Of a DNA stretch of 64,000 nucleotides, positions 1 through 7,872 are shown piece after piece (the stretch's first letter is position 1; each line of letters begins with the position of its first letter). The position numbers and the translations under genes were made by a program. The stretch lies in NCBI GenBank assembly GCA_902792895.1, contig CADBBK010000003.1:62001-126000 (forward strand). Direction: 5' to 3'. A model generated the notes under the pieces. The model was not told where the DNA came from. It saw only the letters and a list, made by a program, of their open reading frames with translations, and did no database searches. Source of the DNA: an uncultured Bacteroidales bacterium (GTDB lineage: Bacteria; Bacteroidota; Bacteroidia; Bacteroidales; Muribaculaceae).

Positions 1-328
1 CCCCGTGCATGTGGTCGGGCATCAATTGGATATCCAGCAGCCGCACTTCGGGATAATGGGTAGCAATGTCTTGCCAGCAGCTGAGCACCCTCTCACCCAA
101 GGCGCTTGGGCGTATCCAGGGACTGGTATGAGTGTCATTGGGGTCGCAGAGCTTTCCGAGGACAGGCTTGCGTCCTTCCACTGCCATGGTCACCATGTAG
201 ATGCAGCGGCTGTGGTAGTCATGCCAGGCGTTGCGCCGTTTCATGGAGCGGTTCACTTGTAGGTCTTCATGGTGATCTTTCCACCACTCCCTGCGTCGCT
301 CGTCCCGATCGTGCCTCTGGTTGCTCAT
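1..328 (-). CDS. REP-associated tyrosine transposase (RAYT, Y1_Tnp/IS200-like), 5' part
   Basis: Only the first 109 codons lie in the window; the frame is open to base 1. It starts at the ATG whose complement is 326-328 and reads MSNQRHDRDERRREWW..., then a YxxTxxxxGR-type core near residues 40-50 (YMVTMAVEGRKPVLG) and LMPDHMHG at the window edge. MPxHxHG is the HUH metal-binding motif of Y1 single-strand transposases, and the preceding strand pattern is typical of RAYTs. RAYTs are single-copy domesticated relatives of IS200 TnpA that act on REP hairpins. An inverted pair of REP-like hairpins lies just upstream (346-407). The catalytic Tyr would lie beyond the window. Confidence 0.8.
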   Translation of the reverse strand, partial: MSNQRHDRDERRREWWKDHHEDLQVNRSMKRRNAWHDYHSRCIYMVTMAVEGRKPVLGKLCDPNDTHTSPWIRPSALGERVLSCWQDIATHYPEVRLLDIQLMPDHMHG

Positions 329-345
329 TGATGACTGGTTTAAAA

Positions 346-407
346 CAGGCCGATGGCCTGCACTACTGCAACAGCAGCCTGTTGCAGTAGTGCGAGCCAT
401 CGGCTCG
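346..407. repeat. Inverted pair of REP-like hairpins (BIME-like) next to the RAYT
   Basis: Two copies face each other. The plus-strand copy has GTAG at 387-390, TG, then a 6-bp stem CGAGCC/GGCTCG around ATC (393-407). The minus-strand copy has GTAG (363-366), TG, then stem CAGGCC/GGCCTG around ATC (346-360). The two stems differ at two positions and both changes are compensated on the other side, so base pairing is kept. Between them lies a perfect 14-bp inverted repeat (361-374 / 379-392, loop CAGC). GTAG followed by an imperfect palindrome is the classical REP architecture. The element may also end transcription of the OPT gene. Confidence 0.8.
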
Positions 408-417
408 TTAATGGTGA

Positions 418-2382
418 TTAGTTGTCTTTCTTGGCGCGCAGGCAGGAGACGGCAAGGAAGAGAATCAGGGCAATGTACATGACGATGCCCAGGAAGTTGC
501 TGGCAGCGTCGCCCAGCGGATTCTCATACTTGAAGCCGAAGAAGATCATCGCTGCACTGACAACACCCATCAGGGCGCCACCGGCAATGAAACCAGATGC
601 CAACAGGGTACCGCGCTCCTTGCGGGCGGCGTTGACCTTCTCATCCTTGCTGCGGCTGCCGACGAACCAGCTGATGATGGCGCCGACGAGCAGCGGGGCA
701 TTCAACTGCAAGGGGATGAACATACCCAGCGAGAAGGGCAGGGCAGGCACCTTGAGCCAGTTGAGCAACAGGGCGAGAATAGCACCCACGCCGTAGAGTA
801 ACCAGGGGGTCTCTCCGCCCATCATCAGGGGCTTGATGACTGCTGCCATGGCGTTGGCCTGGGGAGCAACCATGGCGTTGGGGCCAGTGAAGCCGTAGGC
901 CTCGTTCAGGATCATCATCACACCACCTACAGTGGCAGCCGACACGAGGGTGCCGACAAATTTCCACGTCTGCTGCTTGGCGGGCGTGGTGCCGATCCAG
1001 TAACCTATCTTCATATCGGTGACCATACCGCCAGCCATCGAGAGTGCGGTGCAAACCACACCACCAATGACCATGGCTGCTACGATGCCCTTGGAGCCTT
1101 CGAGGCCGATAGCGACAAAGATGACACTGGCCACGATCAAGGTCATCAGGGTCATACCCGACACGGGGTTACTGCCCACGATAGCGATAGCGTTAGCGGC
1201 CACGGTGGTGAACAGGAAGGCGATAACCAGCACGACGAGGAAGGCCACGATGGTCTGCAGCAGGTTGTGAATGACGCCGATGTAGAAGAACACGAAGGTA
1301 ACCAACAGGGCAGCCAAGAGGGCAAACACGAGGACCTTCATGGAGATGTCACGCTGATGGCGCTCCACCTGCACGTTCTGGGCCTGTCCCTTAAAGGCCT
1401 GTCCGGCAAGACCGGCGGCGTTCTTGATGACACCCCACGACTTGACGATGCCGATGATACCGCTCATGGCGATACCGCCGATACCGATGTAGCGTGCACC
1501 GCCTGCAAAGATATCTTCGGGAGCCATCTGGGCAAACTCAGGATTCATGCCCATGAGGGGAACGATGATCCACCAGATAAAGGCACTACCGGCAAAGATG
1601 ATGAAGGCATAGGGCAGGCCGATGATGTAGCCCAGACCCAGCACAGCGGCACCGGTGTTAATCTTAAAGATCATCTTCACGTTGTTGGTGAAACTCTCAA
1701 GCGCGGGGATGGCTTGGGTGGTGAGCACCTCTTTCCACCATCCGAAGGTCGAGAGCAGGAAGTCGTACAGACCGCCCACGATACCTGCGATGAGCAGGGG
1801 ACGCGCCTGGTCGCCGCCCTTCTGACCGCTGACGAGCACCTGGGTGGTCGCGGTGGCCTCGGGGAACGGGAACTTGCCGTGCATGTCGCTCACGAAGTAC
1901 TTGCGGAAGGGGATGAAGAACAAAATTCCCAAGCAGCCACCCAGCAATGAGCTAAGGAAGACTTCCAGGAAGTTCACGGTGATTTCGGGGTACTCGGCCT
2001 GCAGGATGTAGAGGGCAGGCAGGGTGAAGATGGCACCAGCCACGATAATGCCCGATGCGGCACCAATCGACTGGATGATGACATTCTCGCCCAGCGAGTT
2101 CTTGCGCTTGGTTGCGGCACCGATACCGGCTGCAATGATGGCGATGGGGATGGCAGCCTCAAACACCTGGCCCACCTTGAGACCCAGATAGGCTGCTGCG
2201 GCACTGAAGATGACCGCCATAATCAGACCCAGCGAGACGCTGTAGGGCGTAATCTCGGGATACGTCTTGTCGGGCTTCAAGATGGGGACATATTTCTCCC
2301 CCGGCTTGAGCTCGCGCGCGGCGTTCTCGGGCAACGACATGTCGTCTTGCTGTTCTTGAACAATAATTTCTTCGTCTTTCAT
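418..2382 (-). CDS. OPT-family oligopeptide transporter
   Basis: The 654-residue product is an integral membrane protein with many hydrophobic segments after a soluble, acidic N-terminus of about 45 residues. It carries the OPT signature GKFPFPEATATTQVL at residues 169-183, as in the bacterial/archaeal OPT branch. Members import oligopeptides or metal-peptide complexes by proton coupling; the substrate here cannot be told. Length is normal for the bacterial branch. ATG at 2382 is the natural start. The gene stands alone, divergent from the secreted-protein gene at 2557, with a near-consensus -7 box (TATCTTCG) at 2442-2449 on the minus strand. Confidence 0.85.
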   Translation of the reverse strand: MKDEEIIVQEQQDDMSLPENAARELKPGEKYVPILKPDKTYPEITPYSVSLGLIMAVIFSAAAAYLGLKVGQVFEAAIPIAIIAAGIGAATKRKNSLGENVIIQSIGAASGIIVAGAIFTLPALYILQAEYPEITVNFLEVFLSSLLGGCLGILFFIPFRKYFVSDMHGKFPFPEATATTQVLVSGQKGGDQARPLLIAGIVGGLYDFLLSTFGWWKEVLTTQAIPALESFTNNVKMIFKINTGAAVLGLGYIIGLPYAFIIFAGSAFIWWIIVPLMGMNPEFAQMAPEDIFAGGARYIGIGGIAMSGIIGIVKSWGVIKNAAGLAGQAFKGQAQNVQVERHQRDISMKVLVFALLAALLVTFVFFYIGVIHNLLQTIVAFLVVLVIAFLFTTVAANAIAIVGSNPVSGMTLMTLIVASVIFVAIGLEGSKGIVAAMVIGGVVCTALSMAGGMVTDMKIGYWIGTTPAKQQTWKFVGTLVSAATVGGVMMILNEAYGFTGPNAMVAPQANAMAAVIKPLMMGGETPWLLYGVGAILALLLNWLKVPALPFSLGMFIPLQLNAPLLVGAIISWFVGSRSKDEKVNAARKERGTLLASGFIAGGALMGVVSAAMIFFGFKYENPLGDAASNFLGIVMYIALILFLAVSCLRAKKDN

Positions 2383-2498
2383 AAATAAACTGTTATTACT
2401 GATATAATTTGTTTGGATGTTTTTAGACGGTTAACAAACTGCGAAGATAGGCAAAAATCGTCAACCCGTGGCCATAAATTCCGCTAAATGTGGGATTT

Positions 2499-2530
2499 TT
2501 TGGTGAGATTGAAGTTTTTACTTACCTTTG
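2499..2530 (+). promoter_or_regulatory. Bacteroidota-type promoter of the 2557 gene
   Basis: TTTG at 2499-2502, a 20-nt spacer, and TACCTTTG at 2523-2530 match the TTTG-N19..21-TAnnTTTG consensus. The ATG lies about 27 nt downstream. Confidence 0.75.
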
Positions 2531-2556
2531 TGCAAGGAAATAAATATAATGTGAAT

Positions 2557-3375
2557 ATGATGACCAAGAGATTTTGTTTGCTGGCAATCATTGCCTTGAT
2601 GACTACTGTGGCCACCATGGCGCAGAATGCCTACTGCAGCGAGCAGGTCAAGCTGGAGGACCTGGCCGCCTATTTCGATAGCACGCGTAATGCCGACCCC
2701 GCAATCAGGCTGTTCTATACCAATCTGGTGAACAATCCCACCCACAGCTACCGCATCGAGCACCTGGACCTGGGTTTCAACGGCTGTACCGGGCGCGTTG
2801 ACGAGAAAGTCGTCATGGCCGACGGCACCAGGCGCGACAATGTGTTCATCTTCAACGACCAGGGCCTGCTCACCCAGTCCACTATCCAGGGCAGCAAGGG
2901 CACGAAGACGGAGGTGAATTACACTTACTCCTACGACCCCGTGCTGGGTTACACCATCAAGCAGAGCAAGAGCAAGAACCGCACCATCAACTATGCACCC
3001 ATCTATGGTGAGCATGGCCGCCGCGAGAGCATCAAGGGCAGCAACGGCAACCGTCAGGACTACACCTTCAACGATAAAGGGCAGTTGACAAAACTCATCA
3101 TCACCCCGGCCAAGGGCGACAAGCGCACCTTGCTCTACCAGGACGGCTATGTGGTGCGTGAGGAGACCGGTGGCAAGGCCTTCCGTTATCACTATGACTT
3201 CGACACGGCTACGGGCAAGAAATTCCTTATCTCGATTGACGAGCTGAAGGGTAGCGAGGTGGTGCATGTGCGCACGTTTGATTACGACATCGACACCCAC
3301 GGACGTTATACCCGCGTCAATATCGCCCTCGACGGCAAGCACCAGATGACGGTGACACGCAGCTATGGGCATTAA
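2557..3375 (+). CDS. Secreted hypothetical protein with YD-like repeats
   Basis: I do not recognise a named family. The product has a Sec signal peptide (MMTKRFCLLAIIALMTT... ending near AMA-QN), so it is exported. The mature part has several short units of the form 'F-N-D-x-G-x-L-T' (for example FNDQGLLTQ and FNDKGQLTK) followed by Tyr-rich strands, resembling RHS/YD or beta-solenoid repeats. The start at 2557 is chosen because the promoter ends at 2530, which excludes the longer frame; ATG 2560 is an alternative. It is monocistronic, 88 bases before the PorE-like gene. No catalytic motif is seen. Confidence 0.6.
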   Translation: MMTKRFCLLAIIALMTTVATMAQNAYCSEQVKLEDLAAYFDSTRNADPAIRLFYTNLVNNPTHSYRIEHLDLGFNGCTGRVDEKVVMADGTRRDNVFIFNDQGLLTQSTIQGSKGTKTEVNYTYSYDPVLGYTIKQSKSKNRTINYAPIYGEHGRRESIKGSNGNRQDYTFNDKGQLTKLIITPAKGDKRTLLYQDGYVVREETGGKAFRYHYDFDTATGKKFLISIDELKGSEVVHVRTFDYDIDTHGRYTRVNIALDGKHQMTVTRSYGH

Positions 3376-3463
3376 CCGTTGGCCCTTTAGGTTTTAGCGC
3401 TGATAGACAATAAAAGGGGCGGGGTTATCGTTTTAATTGTTAGAGCAATTGAAACGCGATTTC

Positions 3464-5461
3464 ATGAAACGGATATTATATCTCACGGTGGGCTTGCTGA
3501 TGGCATCGATGGTGCTGTCGCTCGGGTCGTGCAAGGGGCCGAAGCTCAAGGAGGCTGATGAGGCTTATGACCGCGGCGAGTACTACGATGCGTCGGTCAT
3601 CTACCGCAAACTCTATAATTACTACAAGCGCAAGGAGGATGCTTGGTTGAGAGGCGAGCTGGCTTTCCAGCTGGGAATGTGCCACTTGAAGCTCAACCAG
3701 GGCAACCGTGCCGCCGCTGCCTTCCAGAATGCTATCCGCTACGATTATGAGGGCACTACCACACTGCTGCGCCTGGCTCAGTCCCAGCAGCGCGATGGGC
3801 AGTATGCCGCCGCTATCAAGTCCTATGATGAGTATCTTGAGGCATTCCCCGATGACTGGGAGGCCCTGGTGGGCAGGCGGGGGTGCGAGCTGGCTCCCCA
3901 ATGGAAAGAAGAAGGCTCGCGCTACATCGTCAAGCCGTTCAAGATGTTCAATTCGCGCCGTGCCGACTATTGCCCGATGTACCTCGACAAGAACATGGAG
4001 TTCATCTACTACACCTCGACCAACGAGAAATCCACGGGCGAGTTGCGCAGCGAGATTACCGGTACCAAGAAGGGCGACATCTATTTTTCCAAGAAAGACG
4101 AGAAGGGCAACTGGACCCGTCCCGAGGTGGTGGACGGCGGCCTGAACACCGAGCATGACGAGGGTGCCGCGGCATTCTCGCCCGACGGCTCGACCATGTA
4201 CCTGGCGCGTGCCGTTCGACAGGACTGGCCCACCACGGTCGAGATATACACCAGCACCCGCAGCGAGGCCAAGTGGAGCGCCCCGCAGAAGTTTGAAATC
4301 ACTGCCGACACGTTGAGCAACTATACCGACCCCTTTGTCAGCCCCGATGGCCATTGGCTCTATTTTGCCAGCGACATGCCGGGCGGACAGGGCGGCACCG
4401 ACATCTGGCGCATCAACATCAAGGACAAGCACGGTACCCTCGAGAACCTGGGACCGCAGATCAATACCAAGGGCAATGAGCGCTTCCCCAATGTGCGCAC
4501 CGACAGCCTGCTGTATTTCTCCAGCGACGGCCATCCCGGTATGGGAGGCCTGGACCTGTTCCTGGCAACCTTGCAGCCCCGTGAGGAGGGCGACAAGACG
4601 TCGATGGACCGCTGGGTGATTGAGAACATGGGCGTGCCGATGAATTCATCGGCCGACGATTTCGGGCTTACCTTCGGTGAAGGCGAGAGCGGTTTCTTCT
4701 CCAGTAACCGTGGCGATGCCCGTGGCTATGACCACATCTTCAGCTTCATCAAGCCCGATCTGCAGGTGTGGATTTCGGGTTATGTGGTCGATAAGGACGA
4801 TGAGCCGGTGCCCAATGCGGTGATTCGCATCGTCGGCAGTGACGGCAGCAACCAGAAGACGGCCGCCAGGCCCGACGGCTCATTCAGTTTCGACCTGCAG
4901 CGCGGTGTCAAGTATGCCATGCTGGCCAGTGCCGAAGGCTACCTGAATGACCGTCAGGAATTTGAGAGTGACATCGCCGAGGAGGATGCCGAGTACAACG
5001 TGGACTTCATCCTTGCCGCCACATTCAAGGCACAGGTTGTCGAGAACATCTTCTATGACTTCGACAAAGCCGTGCTGCGTGACGAGTCCAAGGTGGCCCT
5101 CGACAGTATGGTCCTGCTCTTGAAGGAACATCCCAACATCGTTGTCGAGATGGCATCACACACCGACCGCGTCGGCAGCGAGAAGTACAATCAAGGCCTG
5201 TCGCAGCGCCGTGCCCAAAGCGTGGTCGATTACCTCATCGAGAACGGCATCCCGCGTGAGCGCCTCAAACCGGCCGGTTACGGTGAGTCCCGCCCCAAGA
5301 CGGTGACCAAGCGCATCCACAGCCAGTATCCCCAGTTCGAGGAGGGCGTGACGCTCACCGAGGAGTTCATCAAGACGCTAAGCAAGGAAGATCGCGAGGC
5401 GGCCGACCAAATCAACCGCCGCACCGAGTTCCAGGTCATTGACACCACCTACGAGTACTAG
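3464..5461 (+). CDS. PorE-like OmpA/PD40/TPR lipoprotein (type IX secretion or gliding associated)
   Basis: The 665-residue protein begins with a lipoprotein signal whose lipobox is LGSC (Cys23). TPR-like helices follow (about 28-140), then a PD40/WD40-like beta-propeller (about 150-420) with repeats such as FSPDGSTMYLA and VSPDGHWLYFAS. A CarboxypepD_reg-like domain (about 430-510) and a C-terminal OmpA peptidoglycan-binding domain (about 520-650, containing LSQRRAQSV) complete it. This domain order is that of PorE, which anchors the type IX secretion system to peptidoglycan. ATG 3464 is preferred over an upstream TTG because it starts directly at the signal peptide. No other por genes are adjacent, so a generic OmpA-family role is possible. 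Confidence 0.8.
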   Translation: MKRILYLTVGLLMASMVLSLGSCKGPKLKEADEAYDRGEYYDASVIYRKLYNYYKRKEDAWLRGELAFQLGMCHLKLNQGNRAAAAFQNAIRYDYEGTTTLLRLAQSQQRDGQYAAAIKSYDEYLEAFPDDWEALVGRRGCELAPQWKEEGSRYIVKPFKMFNSRRADYCPMYLDKNMEFIYYTSTNEKSTGELRSEITGTKKGDIYFSKKDEKGNWTRPEVVDGGLNTEHDEGAAAFSPDGSTMYLARAVRQDWPTTVEIYTSTRSEAKWSAPQKFEITADTLSNYTDPFVSPDGHWLYFASDMPGGQGGTDIWRINIKDKHGTLENLGPQINTKGNERFPNVRTDSLLYFSSDGHPGMGGLDLFLATLQPREEGDKTSMDRWVIENMGVPMNSSADDFGLTFGEGESGFFSSNRGDARGYDHIFSFIKPDLQVWISGYVVDKDDEPVPNAVIRIVGSDGSNQKTAARPDGSFSFDLQRGVKYAMLASAEGYLNDRQEFESDIAEEDAEYNVDFILAATFKAQVVENIFYDFDKAVLRDESKVALDSMVLLLKEHPNIVVEMASHTDRVGSEKYNQGLSQRRAQSVVDYLIENGIPRERLKPAGYGESRPKTVTKRIHSQYPQFEEGVTLTEEFIKTLSKEDREAADQINRRTEFQVIDTTYEY

Positions 5462-5481
5462 AGTAAAAACAATTATAACAC

Positions 5482-5509
5482 AAAAAACCGCCTATCTAGG
5501 CGGTTTTTT
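5482..5509. terminator. Bidirectional terminator
   Basis: ACCGCCTA/TAGGCGGT stem flanked by A6 on the left and T6 on the right, between the convergent PorE-like and UDP-glucose dehydrogenase genes. Confidence 0.85.
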
Positions 5510-5541
5510 GTGTTAATGGGCCATCCCGATGGGGGCTCTGG

Positions 5542-6858
5542 TTAGCGGCCGATGCAGTAGTAGGTGAAGCCGAGTTCCACGAGTTCGTCGCCGTCATAGA
5601 CGTTACGGCCATCGATGATGACGGGTGAATTCATCAGGCTCTTTACCGTCTGCCAGGCGGGGATGCGGAACTGGCGCCACTCGGTGAGCAGCAGCACGGC
5701 GTCGGCGCCCTTGACGGCATCATACATGTCCAGACCGCAATACACATTGCTCCAGCGGCGTTTGGTAGCATTCATGGCGACGGGGTCATACACGCGCACG
5801 TGGCATCCGGCCTCCATCAGCATGTTGATGGTGTCGATAGCGGGAGCGGCGGTCATGTCGTCGGTCTCGGGCTTGAAACTCAGGCCCCACAGGGCGATGG
5901 TCTTGCCCTCGAGGTCTCCCTTGTAATGGTTGCTGAGTTTCTTGAACAGGATGCGTTTCTGCCGCGCGTTGACGTTCTCGACGGCCTTGAGGATTTCCAT
6001 GTCGAAGTTGTGCTCGCTGCCGATCTTGATCAAGTCATTGATGTCCTGGGGGAACAGGGTGCCGCCATAGCCGCAGCCCGGGAAGATGTACTTGGGGCCG
6101 ATGCGGCTGTCAGTACCCACACCGTGGCGCACCACGTTGACGTCGGCGCCCACGATTTCGCACAGGTTGGCAATCTCGTTCATGAAGCTCACGCGGGTGG
6201 CGAGCATCGAGGTGGCGGCATACTTGATCATCTCGGCCGTGCGGGTGTCGGTATAGATGACCGTGCGGTTGTTGTGCATCAGGATGGTGCGGTACAGGCG
6301 CTCCATCGCTTGGCGTGCGCTGGCCGTTTCGGTGCCGATGACGATGCGGTCGGGCTTCATGAAGTCCTTGATGCCGTTGCCCTCGGTGAGGAAGTCAGGA
6401 TTGCTGGCCACGTCAAACTTGATGTTTCCCGCGCCGCGTGCCTCGAGTGTCTCGGTAATGATCTTGGTCACGTGCTGGGCCGTTCCCACGGGGACGGTCG
6501 ACTTGATGACAAACACGCTGTAGCGGGTGATGAGGTTGCCGAAGTCCTTGGCAATGTCCAGAATGGGGCCCAGGTCGGTCGAGCCGTCCTCGTCGGCCGT
6601 GGTATCGATGGCGCAGAAGACGTAGTCCTGGTCGATGAACCCCAACTTATAGTCGCTCGAGAAGGTGAGCCGCTTGTCGCCCACATTGCGGCTGATCATG
6701 TTGTCCAGACCAGGCTCGTAGATGGGTATAGCCCCGTAAACGAGGCGGTTAATCTTCTGGCTGTCACGGTCCACGCAGGTGACGTTAACGCCAAGGTCGG
6801 CAAAGCAGGTACCACTCACCAGACCGACATATCCTGTTCCAACTATCGAAACATTCAT
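5542..6858 (-). CDS. UDP-glucose 6-dehydrogenase homologue lacking catalytic residues
   Basis: Full-length member (438 aa) of the UDP-glucose/GDP-mannose dehydrogenase family. It has an N-terminal Rossmann motif GTGYVG (7-12), a central helical region and a C-terminal UDP-binding domain. Family members oxidise UDP-glucose to UDP-glucuronate through a Cys thioester. Here the GGSCFPKD motif reads GGTLFPQD (265-272), so the nucleophilic Cys is Leu268 and the following Lys is Gln271. The Asn of the KYAANS motif is Thr216 (Lys212 is kept) and the PEF Glu is Asp155. The codons are clear on the DNA. It is either inactive or changed in chemistry. ATG 6858 puts the Rossmann strand at the N-terminus; the upstream TTG is less likely. 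Confidence 0.85.
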   Translation of the reverse strand: MNVSIVGTGYVGLVSGTCFADLGVNVTCVDRDSQKINRLVYGAIPIYEPGLDNMISRNVGDKRLTFSSDYKLGFIDQDYVFCAIDTTADEDGSTDLGPILDIAKDFGNLITRYSVFVIKSTVPVGTAQHVTKIITETLEARGAGNIKFDVASNPDFLTEGNGIKDFMKPDRIVIGTETASARQAMERLYRTILMHNNRTVIYTDTRTAEMIKYAATSMLATRVSFMNEIANLCEIVGADVNVVRHGVGTDSRIGPKYIFPGCGYGGTLFPQDINDLIKIGSEHNFDMEILKAVENVNARQKRILFKKLSNHYKGDLEGKTIALWGLSFKPETDDMTAAPAIDTINMLMEAGCHVRVYDPVAMNATKRRWSNVYCGLDMYDAVKGADAVLLLTEWRQFRIPAWQTVKSLMNSPVIIDGRNVYDGDELVELGFTYYCIGR

Positions 6859-6907
6859 AGTGCTCAATGATTATACTGTTTAATGACTTGCTTGAGTATT
6901 CAATCTG

Positions 6908-6915
6908 CAAATATA
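6908..6915 (-). promoter_or_regulatory. -7 box (TATATTTG) of the UDP-glucose dehydrogenase homologue
   Basis: Exact match to TAnnTTTG on the minus strand, about 50 nt before the ATG; no good -33 TTTG at the usual distance. Confidence 0.5.
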
Positions 6916-7043
6916 CGAAGTTTTTATCAAAATTTCTTGTCATTTCCATTAAAAATTGCTAAGTTTGCCCATTCTAAAATATTACTTTGTTGTTAAGACC
7001 AAGAAATCACTTGTTTAACCAAAATTATAATCAAATTTGCACT

Positions 7044-7733
7044 ATGAAAAAGTATTTAGCTGAAATGGTAGGCACGATGGTCCTGGTTTTGATGGGCTGT
7101 GGCGTTGCCGTTAGTCTGGGTTGCAATCCCATTACCAATATCCCCGCTGTTGTAGGTACCGCCCTGGCATTCGGTCTTGCCGTGGTGGCCATGGCTTACA
7201 CCATCGGCGGCATCAGCGGTTGCCACATCAACCCCGCCATCACGCTGGGCGTGTTCCTGAGTGGCCGCATGAACGCCAAGGACTGCTGCATGTACATCAT
7301 TTTCCAGGTTATTGGTGCCTTCATCGGCTCGGCATTGCTCTATCTGCTCACCACCAATGTGATGGGTATGGACGGAACCGGTGCCAACGACCTCCAGGAG
7401 GGCGTATCGGTACTGGGCGGTCTGCTGGCCGAGATCATCTTCACCTGCGTGTTTGTGCTCGTGGTGCTGGGTGCTACCGCCAAGACCAATGGCGCTACCA
7501 ACAACTTCGCCGGCTTGGCCATCGGTCTGTCGCTGGTGCTCGTTCACTTGGTGTGCATCCGTTACACCGGCACCTCGGTGAACCCTGCCCGCTCGATTGC
7601 TCCCGCCATTTTCCAGGGTGGAACGGCACTGGCCAACCTCTGGATTTTCATCGTCGGCCCGTTCATCGGTGGCGCACTGGCAGCCTGCATCTGGAAGATC
7701 ATCGACTGCAACTGCGACAAGAAAGCCGAGTAA
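7044..7733 (+). CDS. aqpZ: Aquaporin Z-like MIP channel
   Basis: The 229-residue membrane protein of the major intrinsic protein family has the two half-helix motifs HINPAITLG and VNPARSIAP. The His before the second repeat (LVHLVCIRYTGTSVNPAR), the Thr and the Arg of the constriction match AqpZ rather than glycerol facilitators. It should therefore conduct water across the inner membrane. ATG 7044 is chosen because it opens directly into MKKYLAEMVGTM; the upstream in-frame extension has no membrane character. It is a single gene followed by a hairpin terminator. Confidence 0.88.
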   Translation: MKKYLAEMVGTMVLVLMGCGVAVSLGCNPITNIPAVVGTALAFGLAVVAMAYTIGGISGCHINPAITLGVFLSGRMNAKDCCMYIIFQVIGAFIGSALLYLLTTNVMGMDGTGANDLQEGVSVLGGLLAEIIFTCVFVLVVLGATAKTNGATNNFAGLAIGLSLVLVHLVCIRYTGTSVNPARSIAPAIFQGGTALANLWIFIVGPFIGGALAACIWKIIDCNCDKKAE

Positions 7734-7757
7734 GCGACACATTGACTGTTTGATAAC

Positions 7758-7797
7758 ATGAACCTTGGCGCCATCATCGTGTGACACCAAGGTTCAT
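7758..7797 (+). terminator. Rho-independent terminator after aqpZ
   Basis: Perfect 11-bp arms ATGAACCTTGG (7758-7768) and CCAAGGTTCAT (7787-7797), followed by an AT-rich stretch. Confidence 0.7.
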
Positions 7798-7854
7798 AGT
7801 TTATTATCATGTGGCAAGATGGGGATATAGTGTCGGGATGTCGCAAAATAGTTG

Positions 7855-7862
7855 TATTTTTG
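7855..7862 (+). promoter_or_regulatory. -7 box (TATTTTTG) of the acyltransferase gene
   Basis: Exact TAnnTTTG match. It lies only 10 nt before the first ATG (7873), which suggests a very short leader or use of a later ATG (7915 or 7924). Confidence 0.5.
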
Positions 7863-7872
7863 CATCTGATTA

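Noticed and set aside
6987-7043. 19-residue N-terminal extension of the aquaporin
   Set aside because: Polar, without the membrane helix of AqpZ; ATG 7044 matches the usual N-terminus.
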